Positions 7,792 to 16,927 of a stretch of 40,435 nucleotides of DNA are shown piece after piece. The stretch's first letter is position 1; each line of letters opens with the position of its first letter. Origin of the DNA: Arsenophonus nasoniae DSM 15247 (GTDB taxonomy: Bacteria; Pseudomonadota; Gammaproteobacteria; Enterobacterales; Enterobacteriaceae). The notes under the pieces are model-generated. The model did no database searches. It was not told the DNA's origin and saw nothing but the letters and a program-made list of their open reading frames with translations. The position numbers and the translations under genes are program-made. The stretch lies in assembly GCF_000429565.1 (NCBI RefSeq), contig NZ_AUCC01000023.1, positions 1 through 40,435 on the forward strand, given 5' to 3'.

Positions 7792-8844
7792 TTAGTATGT
7801 TAATTTCGTTATCTTTATATTTTTATCCTGATAACCGAATGGCAAATAGGTCTGTTTAAAACCGATTTCGCCTCTGGTTGCGCTAATATTTCCATTATAA
7901 TGATTGACCAGATGCTTAGCGGAAATATACATACCTGATAGCCTGGATGTACCTATGTCTGTATTTGCCATAATGTTACCTTCATTAACGATATGATCAG
8001 CATTTATACTCATAATATTGTGAGTTATGATCGAGCCTTGATTATGTAAATTTAATCCTTGACCATTAAAAATAGTCAGTTTATTAGCATAAATTTGGCT
8101 GCCTTTGCCGATAGTAAATTTTGTTGCTATTTTTTCGCCCGCCATAATTCCCTTGTTGTCAAAATCAAGATAGTAATAATTATTATAATTACCAACGGCA
8201 TAATATTGTTCAGCGACATGAATATTAGCATTATTCTTTAATTGTAGTTGGCCGGCATAAACAGATAGTTTGCTTAGCAAATTACTTTTTTGATTGACAA
8301 AATTGTCGTTGCTCTGGATACCTTTGCCAGTAAAAATTATTTTTCCTTTATTTGTATGATAGCTAATAGTTTTTTCAATATAAAACATTCGTCCGGCAAC
8401 CAGATCGACTTCAGTTGCGTTAGTAAATTGGCAATCATTGCAGATAATACCATTAGGATTGATAATAACGACCTTGGCTGGAGTACCTTTTACATTTAAC
8501 TGACCGTTTAAATAGGTTATTTCGTCATGGGTGATTTCATTAATAATAATTTTTGCTGGGCCTGTTTTCTGATTAATCATATTTTGATTTCTGGTCGCAT
8601 CATTATTAAGGTGTGTTATATAGTCTTTTCCAATATTAAAGTGCTGATATTTATTATGTGAAACACCATAATTATCGGGTGCTTTAATATCAATATTGTT
8701 CTCACGCAAATTATATATTCTAGTTTTATTAGCTTTATTTTGATCTTGTAATGAATTTATTCTTTCGTTGTTTGCGAATGCTGTTGTTGATAGTAAACTA
8801 ATTGTCAAAATAGAATAAATAAACATATTCTTTTTAATTATCAT
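7792..8844 (-). CDS. Small secreted protein consisting of a TPS (haemagglutination activity) domain, paralogue 1
   Basis: The protein has 350 residues. A signal peptide covers about 1-24 (ISLLSTTAFA-N). Residues about 50-230 carry the hallmarks of the two-partner-secretion domain: DNYGVSHNKYQHFNIG, a following LNND stretch, then INPNGIICNDCQF with a CxxC pair (Cys135, Cys138) and VDLVAGR. The rest continues as short beta-helix-like repeats (GSQIYANKLTIFNGQGLNL and similar). Normal TpsA proteins run to thousands of residues; this one stops near the end of the secretion domain and has no effector region. No TpsB pore gene is in the window. An AAGGA ribosome site precedes the ATG. It is a paralogue of the next gene and of the broken gene at 28231. 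Function unknown; it may be a secreted adhesin or a decoy for a TpsB partner. Confidence 0.8.
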   Translation of the reverse strand: MIIKKNMFIYSILTISLLSTTAFANNERINSLQDQNKANKTRIYNLRENNIDIKAPDNYGVSHNKYQHFNIGKDYITHLNNDATRNQNMINQKTGPAKIIINEITHDEITYLNGQLNVKGTPAKVVIINPNGIICNDCQFTNATEVDLVAGRMFYIEKTISYHTNKGKIIFTGKGIQSNDNFVNQKSNLLSKLSVYAGQLQLKNNANIHVAEQYYAVGNYNNYYYLDFDNKGIMAGEKIATKFTIGKGSQIYANKLTIFNGQGLNLHNQGSIITHNIMSINADHIVNEGNIMANTDIGTSRLSGMYISAKHLVNHYNGNISATRGEIGFKQTYLPFGYQDKNIKITKLTY

Positions 8845-9017
8845 ATTAAATCCTTTTAAATGTATAGTGTATTTAATTTGTTATCAATGGGTTTTAGTTC
8901 ATTGATAAAAATGCCACTTAATATTTTACCAAGGTGTTTAATATAGTAATAACAGATTATTTATAATATATTGTCACTATTTATTTTTTTAATTTTATAA
9001 CTATTATTAAGGAAAGT

Positions 9018-9040
9018 AGCCTTATAGATGAAATAAGGCT
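9018..9040 (-). terminator. Terminator-like hairpin after TPS-domain gene 2
   Basis: AGCCTTAT (9018-9025) and ATAAGGCT (9033-9040) form an eight-base stem with a seven-base loop, 55 bases past the stop of the second TPS gene. Only a weak pyrimidine stretch follows on the minus strand. Confidence 0.5.
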
Positions 9041-9094
9041 TACTGATAAAAAATATTAAATATTTTTTTAGTCAATTAAATTATGGCTAAGCAA

Positions 9095-10201
9095 CTAATT
9101 AATTTTAGGAAAAACCTTTTTTATATTTATATCAAAATAACCTTTTCCCTTATAAGTTTCAAGCGTAACGATACCTTCAGATGCTTTAATGCCGGCATCT
9201 TGGTGATTAATTAAATGTTTAGTCGTAATGTTTATTGAAGATGGAATGATATTTTTATTATTCTCAATAGTGCCATAAGCTGCAATTATATGTTTATTAG
9301 CGATATGATCTGCTTTAATTGATAGATCACCTATATCCTCCTTATTAGCAGCAACCGTAATTGCACCATTATTATTTAAATATGTACCTTCACTAGTAAA
9401 AATTCTTAGTTGATTAGCGTGAATTTGGCTGTTTTTCTCAAGTGTAAATGTTGTTTTTTCGCCGGCTAAACCTAAACTTCTTCTATTACTATAATTATTA
9501 AAAGCATCAATTTTAGTTTTTACATTACCAATAACATAAAATTGCTTAGCGACATTAACTTTGGCACCATTATTAAAACGAACATTTCCTGCGTATACCG
9601 TGAGATTGGATAAAAATTTGCTCTTTTCATCTATTGATGAACGTCCATTCCCCCATATACCTAAACCTGTAAAGATTATTTTTCCTTTATCTGTCTGATA
9701 ACTTATTTTTTTATTTGCATAGTTCATTTTACCGGCAACTAAATCAACGCCAGTTGTATTGCTAAATTGGCAATTGTTGCAGCTGATGCCATTAGGATTA
9801 ACAATAACAATTTTTGCTGGTGATCCTTTTATTTCGAGCAAACCATGTAAATTTGTTTTTTCGGTGGAGTTAACTTGATTAATAATTAATTTCGCTGATT
9901 GTGATCCTAGAGTAAGCATATTTTTATTTTGCTTTGAATCATTATTAAGCTGCACGGTTATGCCTTTTCTCGTATTAAATCGTAGAAATTGATTATGTGA
10001 TACGCCATTATTGTCTGGCACATTAATATCAATATTAACTTCACCTTGATTAGATATTATAAGTTTATTTGATTTATTTTTTTCTGATAGAGAATCAATT
10101 ATTATTCCGTTATATCTTATTCCTTTATTGGTTGCTAATGTTGGTGTTGATAATAGACTAAGAACTAATAAGGAATAGGCGAAGTTATTTTTTTTGTGCA
10201 T
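9095..10201 (-). CDS. Small secreted protein consisting of a TPS (haemagglutination activity) domain, paralogue 2
   Basis: The protein has 368 residues and the same plan as its downstream neighbour. A signal peptide covers about 1-23 (LSLLSTPTLA-T). The TPS motifs are VPDNNGVSHNQFLRFN, IVNPNGISCNNCQFSN (Cys141, Cys144) and VDLVAGKMNY. Later segments such as NSQIHANQLRIFTSEGTYL align with paralogue 1, showing that the two arose by tandem duplication and then diverged. It ends with TAG, with no C-terminal adhesive or toxin region. AAAGGGA precedes the ATG. The pair separates lpxM from pykA, which are neighbours in E. coli, so the block is an insertion. An export partner would have to be encoded elsewhere. 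Role unknown. Confidence 0.8.
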   Translation of the reverse strand: MHKKNNFAYSLLVLSLLSTPTLATNKGIRYNGIIIDSLSEKNKSNKLIISNQGEVNIDINVPDNNGVSHNQFLRFNTRKGITVQLNNDSKQNKNMLTLGSQSAKLIINQVNSTEKTNLHGLLEIKGSPAKIVIVNPNGISCNNCQFSNTTGVDLVAGKMNYANKKISYQTDKGKIIFTGLGIWGNGRSSIDEKSKFLSNLTVYAGNVRFNNGAKVNVAKQFYVIGNVKTKIDAFNNYSNRRSLGLAGEKTTFTLEKNSQIHANQLRIFTSEGTYLNNNGAITVAANKEDIGDLSIKADHIANKHIIAAYGTIENNKNIIPSSINITTKHLINHQDAGIKASEGIVTLETYKGKGYFDINIKKVFPKIN

Positions 10202-10430
10202 ATTAAAATCCCTTTAATAAATAAATGCTAAAGAAAGTCTTTTTCTTTAGTGAGAAGAAAAGTAAAAAAATTCAGTTATTTTGTCAATTAAAATCTAAAT
10301 TTTATTAGTTTAATTAATTTAATATTTAATTATTTTATATTATCTTTTTTCTAATTCATAGGTAAAAAATAATAATGACTAAATTATAAAAATATAATAA
10401 AAGAAAATGATAGTTATAGCTTTAGGTAAT

Positions 10431-10456
10431 AAAAACCCCGTATATATAACGGGGTT
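10431..10456 (-). terminator. Rho-independent terminator of pykA
   Basis: AACCCCG (10434-10440) pairs with CGGGGTT (10450-10456). On the minus strand the stem is followed by a T-run (TTTTTATTA). It lies 22 bases after the pykA stop. Upstream toward the TPS genes there is only AT-rich DNA, which presumably holds the TPS promoter. Confidence 0.9.
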
Positions 10457-10477
10457 AAATATATTAATAGCATGGAA

Positions 10478-11920
10478 TTATTCGACTTTTAATATCCGGC
10501 AGGTATTGGTGCTACCAATCTGACCCATTTGGTCGCCTTGTGTGACTAGGACCAAATCAGCAGGTTGAATATAATTTTTTTGCCGCAGGCATTGGATAGC
10601 ATTTTTAACGGCATTAATAGTGTTAGTCTCCTTATTACAATAAATTGGTGTTACACCACGATAAAGGGCACACTGATTTAATGTTTTTTCATGATAAGAA
10701 ATAGAAAAGATGGGTAAACCTGAGCTGATCCGAGACATCATACAAGCTGTACGGCCTGATTCTGTCATGGCTATAATCGCTTTCACCCCTTTTAAATGAT
10801 TGGCTGCGTACATAGCTGACATAGCAATTGCTTCTTCAATGTTGTCAAATAGGTCATCGAGGTCAGGTTTAGCAATATTGATGTCAGCCATTTTTTCTGC
10901 GCCAAGGCAAACCCTAGCCATAGCTTCAACAGTTTCAGCCGGATATTGGCCCGCCGCTGTTTCAGCAGATAACATAACCGCGTCAGTCCCATCCAATACA
11001 GCATTAGCAACGTCCATCACTTCAGCCCGAGTTGGCATCGGATTCGTAATCATTGATTCCATCATTTGCGTGGCAGTGATGGCGATACGGTTTAGCTGGC
11101 GTGCCCTCCGTATCAGTTTCTTTTGTACACCGACCAATTCCGGATCGCCGATCTCGACGCCCAGATCGCCTCGAGCAACCATGACCACATCGGAGGCTAA
11201 AATAATTTCGTCAATAACTTTATCACTGGCAACCGCTTCAGCTCGCTCTATTTTAGCCACAATTTGACAATCACAACCCGCTTCACGAGCTAAGCGGCGA
11301 GCATAATTTAGGTCTTCAGCACAGCGGGGGAAAGAAACCGCTAAATAATCGACACCAATCTGAGCTGCGGTCAAGATATCGGCTTTGTCTTTTTCTGTTA
11401 ATGCTTCTGCCGATAGGCCACCACCAAGTTTGTTGATCCCTTTATTATTTGATAGTTGTCCACCAACCGTTACTTCGGTTAGAATCTGTTGATCTTTTAC
11501 CGTAAGTACCTTTAATTGAACTCGTCCATCATCAAGTAACAGAATATCGCCTGGTGACACATCATTGGGTAGACCTTGATAGTCAATGCCGACTTTTTCT
11601 TGATTACCTTCACCCTTGGCTAAATTGGCATCTAAAGTAAATTTATCACCAATATGAAGAAAAATTTTTCCTTCTTTAAATGTTGAAACGCGAATTTTAG
11701 GTCCTTGTAAATCACCAAGAATAGCGACATGCTGTACTAACGATTTTGCAAGTTCACGTACTTTTGTTGCGCGTTGTAAGTGATCTTCCGCTGAGCCATG
11801 AGAAAAGTTTAGACGAACAACGTTTGCGCCGGCTTTAATCACTTTTTCCAAATTATTATCACGATCAGTCGCGGGACCGAGAGTAGTAACAATTTTCGTT
11901 CTTCTAAGTCGTCTCGACAT
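10478..11920 (-). CDS. pykA: Pyruvate kinase II (PykA)
   Basis: This cytoplasmic enzyme converts phosphoenolpyruvate and ADP to pyruvate and ATP. The 480 residues equal the E. coli length and start [19 protein letters not shown]. Visible motifs are NFSHG near residue 40, GDLQGPKIR near 70, and the active-site signature in [10 protein letters not shown] with its lysine. [21 protein letters not shown] and [12 protein letters not shown] follow. The C-terminal domain ends [25 protein letters not shown] lies before the ATG. In E. coli pykA is followed upstream by hexR and zwf, as here, and is a HexR target. No defect is seen. Confidence 0.97.
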   Translation of the reverse strand: MSRRLRRTKIVTTLGPATDRDNNLEKVIKAGANVVRLNFSHGSAEDHLQRATKVRELAKSLVQHVAILGDLQGPKIRVSTFKEGKIFLHIGDKFTLDANLAKGEGNQEKVGIDYQGLPNDVSPGDILLLDDGRVQLKVLTVKDQQILTEVTVGGQLSNNKGINKLGGGLSAEALTEKDKADILTAAQIGVDYLAVSFPRCAEDLNYARRLAREAGCDCQIVAKIERAEAVASDKVIDEIILASDVVMVARGDLGVEIGDPELVGVQKKLIRRARQLNRIAITATQMMESMITNPMPTRAEVMDVANAVLDGTDAVMLSAETAAGQYPAETVEAMARVCLGAEKMADINIAKPDLDDLFDNIEEAIAMSAMYAANHLKGVKAIIAMTESGRTACMMSRISSGLPIFSISYHEKTLNQCALYRGVTPIYCNKETNTINAVKNAIQCLRQKNYIQPADLVLVTQGDQMGQIGSTNTCRILKVE

Positions 11921-12110
11921 TTATAACTCCGTTGACTTATTAAAATTGGTGTTGGTAGATAGGTTATTACACAGAAATGAAATTAATCCCTTTATTAAAG
12001 TGTGCTGTTGTATCATTTAAATGCCTTAGATAGAGAGAATATTTTTTGTAATAAAACGAACAGATTTATAGTTTACTAATATTGATCTGCTTTACTTAAT
12101 GTAAATAGCA

Positions 12111-12692
12111 CTAGAGCTTATCAAGATATGTATTATGTAATATATCTTTTACGCGCTTTAAGTTATCTCTAAAATTTTGCCTTCGACGTAAAATAAAGCC
12201 TGTTGCTAACATATCTATTAATGTCAATTGTGCTAGTAGTGATACCATCAGCATGTAAATATTGGCATATGCTGCTCGGAAACCTATACCAAAGAAAGCG
12301 ATCTTTTTTATTTGGGTTAATAAGTCTATAGCACGATTAATTCTTGTGGTATTTAGGTTATCTTTTACAATACCTAATTCAGCGATAGCTGATTGAAAAA
12401 CTTTTTGCCTATAGGAAATGACAGTAACATCTTGATCAAGCAGACGGCTAAAGTAAGATGCCCCATTGGGGAGGCTTTTTGTTAATCGTAATTTAAAATT
12501 AGGAAAACCTTTAGTATCCATTCTACGACAAAGACGGTTTACAGTAGTTTCGCTCACATTAGCCAATTTAACTAGGGCTGCGATACAAAGATGGATAGCA
12601 TTTTGCGGGTTTACAAGTATTAAATTGGCAACTTTCTTTTCTGATTTATTGAGATTCTCAAAGCTATTATTTATTTGTTCTAATATGTTCAT
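12111..12692 (-). CDS. hexR: HexR regulator with most of its SIS effector domain deleted
   Basis: HexR is an RpiR-type repressor of central sugar genes such as zwf and pykA, relieved by the Entner-Doudoroff intermediate KDPG. Residues 1-77 are an intact RpiR-type helix-turn-helix domain (IAALVKLANVSETTVNRLCRRM around 37-58). The SIS domain begins normally (INRAIDLLTQIKKIAFFGIG, 118-137) but at about residue 143 jumps straight to the domain's end (MLMVSLLAQLTLIDMLATGF). By comparison with the remembered 289-residue E. coli protein, about 85-90 residues are missing in frame near 12263. The protein is 193 residues and stops at TAG slightly early. The effector site should be destroyed while DNA binding may survive. 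Its place between pykA and zwf supports the identity. Confidence 0.9.
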   Translation of the reverse strand: MNILEQINNSFENLNKSEKKVANLILVNPQNAIHLCIAALVKLANVSETTVNRLCRRMDTKGFPNFKLRLTKSLPNGASYFSRLLDQDVTVISYRQKVFQSAIAELGIVKDNLNTTRINRAIDLLTQIKKIAFFGIGFRAAYANIYMLMVSLLAQLTLIDMLATGFILRRRQNFRDNLKRVKDILHNTYLDKL

Positions 12693-13033
12693 ACTAAAAA
12701 GCGACCTGTTTTACTAATATTGCAAAAGAGTGGAGTCCTGTTACTTGAGTCAAAATATACTACGCGTTGTTTGGTCAGTAATGAAAAAAAGAAAGTTATT
12801 AACTGGATTTTATTAAAAATATGACGGGCGTCTAATTTACTTTGCATTTTAGTTTAATAAATATGAAGACGTAAAAATTATATATAACTAATCAAATTTG
12901 TTGCGAATTATTTTTTAAGCAAAATAAAATATCGTGGTTTTGTTTACCTGATCGAGTCAAAGAGGTACATTTATTTTCTCGATTGAAGCTATTACAGCAC
13001 TATAAAATTGGTGTTTAAGGAGAATCCCCTATC
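12693..13033. promoter_or_regulatory. Divergent hexR/zwf regulatory region
   Basis: This AT-rich stretch of about 340 bases holds no gene. It must carry the promoters of hexR and zwf, which diverge. I looked for a HexR-type palindrome (TGTAATTAAATTACA-like) and saw none convincing. A clear AAGGAG ribosome site for zwf lies at its right end. Confidence 0.5.
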
Positions 13034-14509
13034 ATGGCGATTAATAAAGCTGTCCAGGCATGTAATTTAATTATTTTCGGCGCAAAAGGAGATTTGGCTC
13101 GCCGCAAATTATTGCCTTCCCTTTATCAATTGGAAAAAACGGGTTATATCCATCCTGATACACGTATTATAGGTATTGGCCGAGCTGAATGGGATGCTGC
13201 CGCCTATATGAAGGAAGTTAGAGAAGCGTTAAAAACTTTTTTAAATGAGAAAATTGAGCCTGATTTATGGCAAAAATTAAGTGAGCGTCTTGATTTTTTT
13301 AATTTAGATGTTCAGGATTTGAACAAATTTAATTCATTAGCTAAATATCTTGAAGGCGATAGCAAACCAGCTATATATTATTTTGCTATGCCACCAACGA
13401 CTTTTGGTGCTGTTTGTCATGGTTTAGGCCATGCCTGCCTTAATAAAAAGCCTAATCGGGTTGTTATGGAGAAACCATTAGGCAGCGATCTTGCATCTTC
13501 CCAAGAAATAAATAATGAAGTTGCTAAGTATTTTAAAGAGAGCCAAATTTATCGTATTGATCACTATTTAGGTAAAGAAACAGTACTCAATTTATTAGCA
13601 TTACGTTTTGCCAACTCTTTATTTATTAATAATTGGGATTATCGAGCGATTGATCATGTCCAGATCACGGTTGCTGAAGAAGTTGGTATCGAAGGACGTT
13701 GGGGTTATTTTGATCAGGCTGGGCAGATGCGTGACATGGTTCAAAATCATTTATTACAAATCCTGACGATGATTGCTATGTCACCGCCTGCGGAATTAAC
13801 TGCAGATCGTATACGGGATGAGAAAGTTAAAGTATTGCGTTCATTACGACGCATTGATTATAGTAATGTGCGTGAAAAAACCGTACGAGGTCAATATACA
13901 TCAGGTTCTGTTCAAGGTAAAAAAGTAGCCGGCTATCTTGCAGAGGAAGGTGCAAATACATCAAGTAAAACCGAAACTTTTGTGGCCATTCGGGTTGATA
14001 TAGATGATTGGCGGTGGGCGAGTGTACCATTTTATTTAAGAACAGGCAAACGGTTAGCGGCAAAATGTTCTGAAGTAGTGGTTTATTTTAAAAAACCGGC
14101 GTTAAATATTTTTTCTGATTCTTATCAGGATCTACCACAAAATAAATTAACTATTCGGTTACAGCCTGATGAAGGAATAGATATAGAAATTTTAAATAAA
14201 GCGCCGGGGCTTGAGCATAAACATCATTTACAGACGACAAAATTAGATCTGAGTTTTTCTGAAACATTTAATCAAATCCACTTGGCTGATGCATATGAAC
14301 GCTTATTACTAGAAGCTATGCGGGGCATCCAAGCACTGTTTGTCCGTCGAGATGAAGTAGAGGAAGCATGGAAATGGGTAGATTCTATTATGGAAGCTTG
14401 GGCAAAGGATAATGAACCGCCTAAACCCTATCAAGCTGGTACATGGGGACCGGATGCTTCTGATGTGATGATCACCAAAGATGGCCGCTCATGGAATGCG
14501 TTTGAATAG
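13034..14509 (+). CDS. zwf: Glucose-6-phosphate 1-dehydrogenase (Zwf)
   Basis: This cytoplasmic enzyme oxidises glucose 6-phosphate to 6-phosphogluconolactone and makes NADPH, opening the pentose-phosphate pathway. The 491 residues equal the E. coli length. The NADP fold begins IIFGAKGDLARRKLLPSLY (about 13-31). The active-site signature is YRIDHYLGKETVLNLL (about 173-188), and EKPLG lies near 147. The C-terminal substrate domain is complete to DGRSWNAFE. The start has a strong AAGGAG site. It ends TAG and meets a TAA one codon later. In E. coli edd and eda follow nearby; here mdtJI follows, so the Entner-Doudoroff genes are not at this locus. Confidence 0.97.
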   Translation: MAINKAVQACNLIIFGAKGDLARRKLLPSLYQLEKTGYIHPDTRIIGIGRAEWDAAAYMKEVREALKTFLNEKIEPDLWQKLSERLDFFNLDVQDLNKFNSLAKYLEGDSKPAIYYFAMPPTTFGAVCHGLGHACLNKKPNRVVMEKPLGSDLASSQEINNEVAKYFKESQIYRIDHYLGKETVLNLLALRFANSLFINNWDYRAIDHVQITVAEEVGIEGRWGYFDQAGQMRDMVQNHLLQILTMIAMSPPAELTADRIRDEKVKVLRSLRRIDYSNVREKTVRGQYTSGSVQGKKVAGYLAEEGANTSSKTETFVAIRVDIDDWRWASVPFYLRTGKRLAAKCSEVVVYFKKPALNIFSDSYQDLPQNKLTIRLQPDEGIDIEILNKAPGLEHKHHLQTTKLDLSFSETFNQIHLADAYERLLLEAMRGIQALFVRRDEVEEAWKWVDSIMEAWAKDNEPPKPYQAGTWGPDASDVMITKDGRSWNAFE

Positions 14510-14524
14510 TTTTAATCTATTTGT

Positions 14525-14552
14525 AGGGTAATATGCTGAGGTTTATTACCCT
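14525..14552 (+). terminator. Terminator-like hairpin after zwf
   Basis: AGGGTAATA (14525-14533) and TATTACCCT (14544-14552) form a perfect nine-base stem with a ten-base loop, 15 bases after the zwf stop. No good U-run follows, so termination is plausible but not certain. Confidence 0.5.
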
Positions 14553-14694
14553 TACAGTGGTAAGATTTTTGCATTTTAGCTGGAATTTATTATAATTATT
14601 TGAGTAAATACAATGGTTATGATATAAATAGCTTAGTATTTATTCTATCAATAGTGAGGATTCATAGTATATCATACGGATGGCCGTGTGATGC

Positions 14695-14829
14695 ATGAAT
14701 AAAATATCATGTCTAGCGCCAAAAGCGTCAAAAATCAACGTAGTAGCTATCATCTTTTCTTATCAAATATATCCATTATTTCTAGTGAACATCACTGGTG
14801 TGGTGCTTTGTAGCGTCTCCTGTCGCTAA
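14695..14829 (+). CDS. Possible leader peptide upstream of mdtJI
   Basis: An ATG-started ORF of 44 codons lies in the 424-base gap before mdtJ and ends 104 bases ahead of it. The product begins MNKISCLAPKASK, has a hydrophobic middle and a compact end, YPLFLVNITGVVLCSVSCR. A TGA lies directly upstream of the ATG, so no longer start is possible. A shorter overlapping ORF begins at the GTG near 14655 and contains SYGWPCDA. In E. coli mdtJI is controlled by spermidine through a translated leader ORF (mdtU), so an ORF here would fit. I cannot confirm sequence similarity to MdtU. The ribosome site is weak. The rest of the gap holds no other gene. Confidence 0.35.
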   Translation: MNKISCLAPKASKINVVAIIFSYQIYPLFLVNITGVVLCSVSCR

Positions 14830-14933
14830 TCGGTTTTATCGATAATTGGTTTTTAATTTAAATCATCACTGAGTTATTACCACGTTAGGTATTTATCTAT
14901 TGCTTTGATGATTGTCAATAACAGGAGAATATA

Positions 14934-15344
14934 ATGATTTATTGGATATTTTTAGCATTAGCAATTGTCGCAGAAGTTATTGGTACTTTATCAATGAAAC
15001 ATTCCAGCGTCAGCGGTGATCTGACTGGTTTATTGGTAATGTATTTTATGATTGCGTCATCTTATATATTACTGGCGATGGCGGTAAAAAAAGTTGCTCT
15101 TGGAGTGGCTTACGCTCTCTGGGAAGGTATTGGGGTCATTTTTATAACAGCATTTAGTGTTCTGTTATTTAATGAATCATTATCGCCAATGAAAATTATT
15201 GGATTAGCGTTACTTATTGTGGGGATAGCGCTTATAAAATCGGGTACAAAAAAAGCAAGTTCATTACAGGCGATCAAGCAGGAAAAAAAAATCACGCCAA
15301 AAATGCCATTAAATAGAATGACTAAAGTCGTAAAGGAGGCATAA
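14934..15344 (+). CDS. mdtJ: Spermidine export protein MdtJ (SMR family)
   Basis: MdtJ and MdtI form a heteromeric small-multidrug-resistance-type exporter of spermidine in the inner membrane. The protein is 136 residues with four membrane segments. Family marks are [12 protein letters not shown] with the conserved glutamate of the first segment, [17 protein letters not shown], and LFNESLS. A Lys-rich tail of about 30 residues after LIKSGTKK is longer than in E. coli (121 residues). An AGGAGA site precedes the ATG. The stop is one base from the mdtI start, and the mdtI ribosome site lies inside the mdtJ end, so the two are translationally coupled. Confidence 0.95.
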   Translation: MIYWIFLALAIVAEVIGTLSMKHSSVSGDLTGLLVMYFMIASSYILLAMAVKKVALGVAYALWEGIGVIFITAFSVLLFNESLSPMKIIGLALLIVGIALIKSGTKKASSLQAIKQEKKITPKMPLNRMTKVVKEA

Positions 15345-15345
15345 T

Positions 15346-15678
15346 ATGTTAGCAGAATATCAATGGTGGCATGGTGCCTTTCTGTTTCTAGCCGTTGTTT
15401 TAGAAATAGTAGCTAATATTTTTTTAAAGTTTTCAAATGGATTTAAGCGACTTTGGATTGGCGTCTTATCTTTAATTGCCGTTTTGGGTGCCTTTAGTGC
15501 ATTAGCAGTAGCGGTAAAGGGTATTGAACTTTCCATTGCTTATGCACTTTGGGGAGCTTTTGGTGTGGTAGCCACGGTTGCCGCCGGTTGGATTTTATTT
15601 AATCAACGGTTAAATTATAAAGGTTGGGGTGGTATTATTTTATTAATCACTGGGATGGTTGTTATCAAACTGGCATAA
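15346..15678 (+). CDS. mdtI: Spermidine export protein MdtI (SMR family)
   Basis: This is the second subunit of the MdtJI spermidine exporter. The protein has 110 residues and four hydrophobic segments. The conserved first-segment glutamate is in [32 protein letters not shown] and [14 protein letters not shown] are the other family blocks. AAGGAGG lies at ideal spacing before the ATG, one base after the mdtJ stop. The length matches E. coli MdtI (109). No defect is seen. Confidence 0.96.
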   Translation: MLAEYQWWHGAFLFLAVVLEIVANIFLKFSNGFKRLWIGVLSLIAVLGAFSALAVAVKGIELSIAYALWGAFGVVATVAAGWILFNQRLNYKGWGGIILLITGMVVIKLA

Positions 15679-15778
15679 TCCTATTTCACCTGCCAGGACA
15701 GAACATAGTTTAGTGATTGCCAATAGAGTGTGCTAAAGAATTTTTTATCGCTGTCTATATATCGACCTTTTTAATAAT

Positions 15779-15806
15779 AAATAACCCCATCATTGAGGGG
15801 TTATTT
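15779..15806. terminator. Terminator after mdtJI
   Basis: AAATAACCCC (15779-15788) and GGGGTTATTT (15797-15806) form a ten-base stem with an eight-base loop, A-rich before and T-rich after. It should end mdtJI transcription. Confidence 0.85.
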
Positions 15807-16363
15807 ATATTAATTAATACTTGATAGGCAAAATTAGTATTAAAATTCATCTGAGGGAAGGTGATTGAAGAGCAATTATTTACACAGGTTTAACAAGTTA
15901 TTTTCTGCTCTAACCGATTTTTATTGGAAGGTCAAGACTTCAATTATTTAGTAATTTAATAAATTTTATTTATTCTCAATTTTTTAATCAAAATATTTTT
16001 TCCATACTTTAAATGGATAAAAAATCGGATTGTTATTTATCATGCCTATTTATCAACTATTTTATTTGTTATTACATATCATTCCAAATGGTTATCTATT
16101 GATTTATATCTTAATATTTATAAAAAATAATAATGTCATTTTATTATAATATTTTTTCTTTGTTTATTTTTTTTATAAATGAGATTGCTACTCTTTTTTA
16201 TTTATATTCCTTAAAAATAAGTAATAATATGTTTTGTAACTCTTTATTTATAATATAATAAATGTGTCAGTTCAATAATAAAATAAACTAATGTGAAAGG
16301 TTTGAATTATTTTGACTTATGTATGCAATTACTAATAAATGAATTTTAAATAGGACATTACCG
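15807..16363. other. AT-rich intergenic stretch
   Basis: There is no convincing gene, RNA or repeat in this stretch of about 550 bases. It is extremely AT-rich and marks the start of an accessory segment. The promoter of the following small gene must lie near its right end, where AGGA precedes the ATG. Confidence 0.5.
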
Positions 16364-16810
16364 ATGGAAAAAATATATATACAAGCAAAAGAGAATAGTA
16401 ATATTAGTTTTAAACACTATAATGTAGGTATGGCAGTCTATGATCATGCTTTAAATATTTGGCAAGGGTTTAACGTAAAAATACATAGGGATGGAAGTGA
16501 TAAACCTGGACACGATTTTATTGCGCAACCCAAAAAAGATAACGGCCCAATCCAACTTAAGCTGTACACCATAGAGGACGGTAAATCTGCCTCTTTCTAT
16601 TTTGCAATCAGTACACAAGATAATCCAAATGGTAATGACTTAATTACCGGCAGCTATACATCTGCAAAAAATAAAGACACGGGCAAAGTTGAACTTATTG
16701 ATTTCAAATATAACACCAATAGTGGACTTAAATTGCTTTTAGAACCACTGTTTGAAGGTAGTGATCAAAATCCTAGCTGGGATTTTTTAATGACAATAAC
16801 TGCATGCTAA
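16364..16810 (+). CDS. Hypothetical small protein, probably beta-rich
   Basis: The protein has 148 residues. I do not recognise it. It lacks a signal peptide and membrane segments. It is rich in Asn, Asp, Lys and aromatic residues in alternating patterns that suggest beta strands (KHYNVGMAVYDHALNIW, IQLKLYTIE, SASFYFAIST). One cysteine is at the extreme C-terminus. It has its own ribosome site (AGGA) and terminator, so it is a single-gene unit. It stands beside a secreted LPMO and a serralysin, so an extracellular or host-directed role is possible, for example a lectin-like or inclusion-type protein. That is a guess from context. Confidence 0.6.
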   Translation: MEKIYIQAKENSNISFKHYNVGMAVYDHALNIWQGFNVKIHRDGSDKPGHDFIAQPKKDNGPIQLKLYTIEDGKSASFYFAISTQDNPNGNDLITGSYTSAKNKDTGKVELIDFKYNTNSGLKLLLEPLFEGSDQNPSWDFLMTITAC

Positions 16811-16887
16811 AGCATATAATTCAATATCAATAAATAAAAATAACTGCACTATTATAACAAAATAAAATACCAATCAGTATCATAATT

Positions 16888-16927
16888 AATCCTGACTATA
16901 AAGTTATTATAATGGTCAGGATTTTTC
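16888..16927 (+). terminator. Rho-independent terminator after the hypothetical gene
   Basis: AATCCTGAC (16888-16896) and GTCAGGATT (16915-16923) form a nine-base stem, followed directly by TTTC. It lies 78 bases after the stop at 16810. Confidence 0.8.

Noticed and set aside
10800-11267. 155-codon plus-strand ORF inside pykA
   Set aside because: It is a shadow of the strongly conserved pykA gene on the minus strand, with no ribosome site or recognisable product.
12693-13033. HexR operator ahead of zwf
   Set aside because: No palindrome close to the known HexR site could be found by eye.
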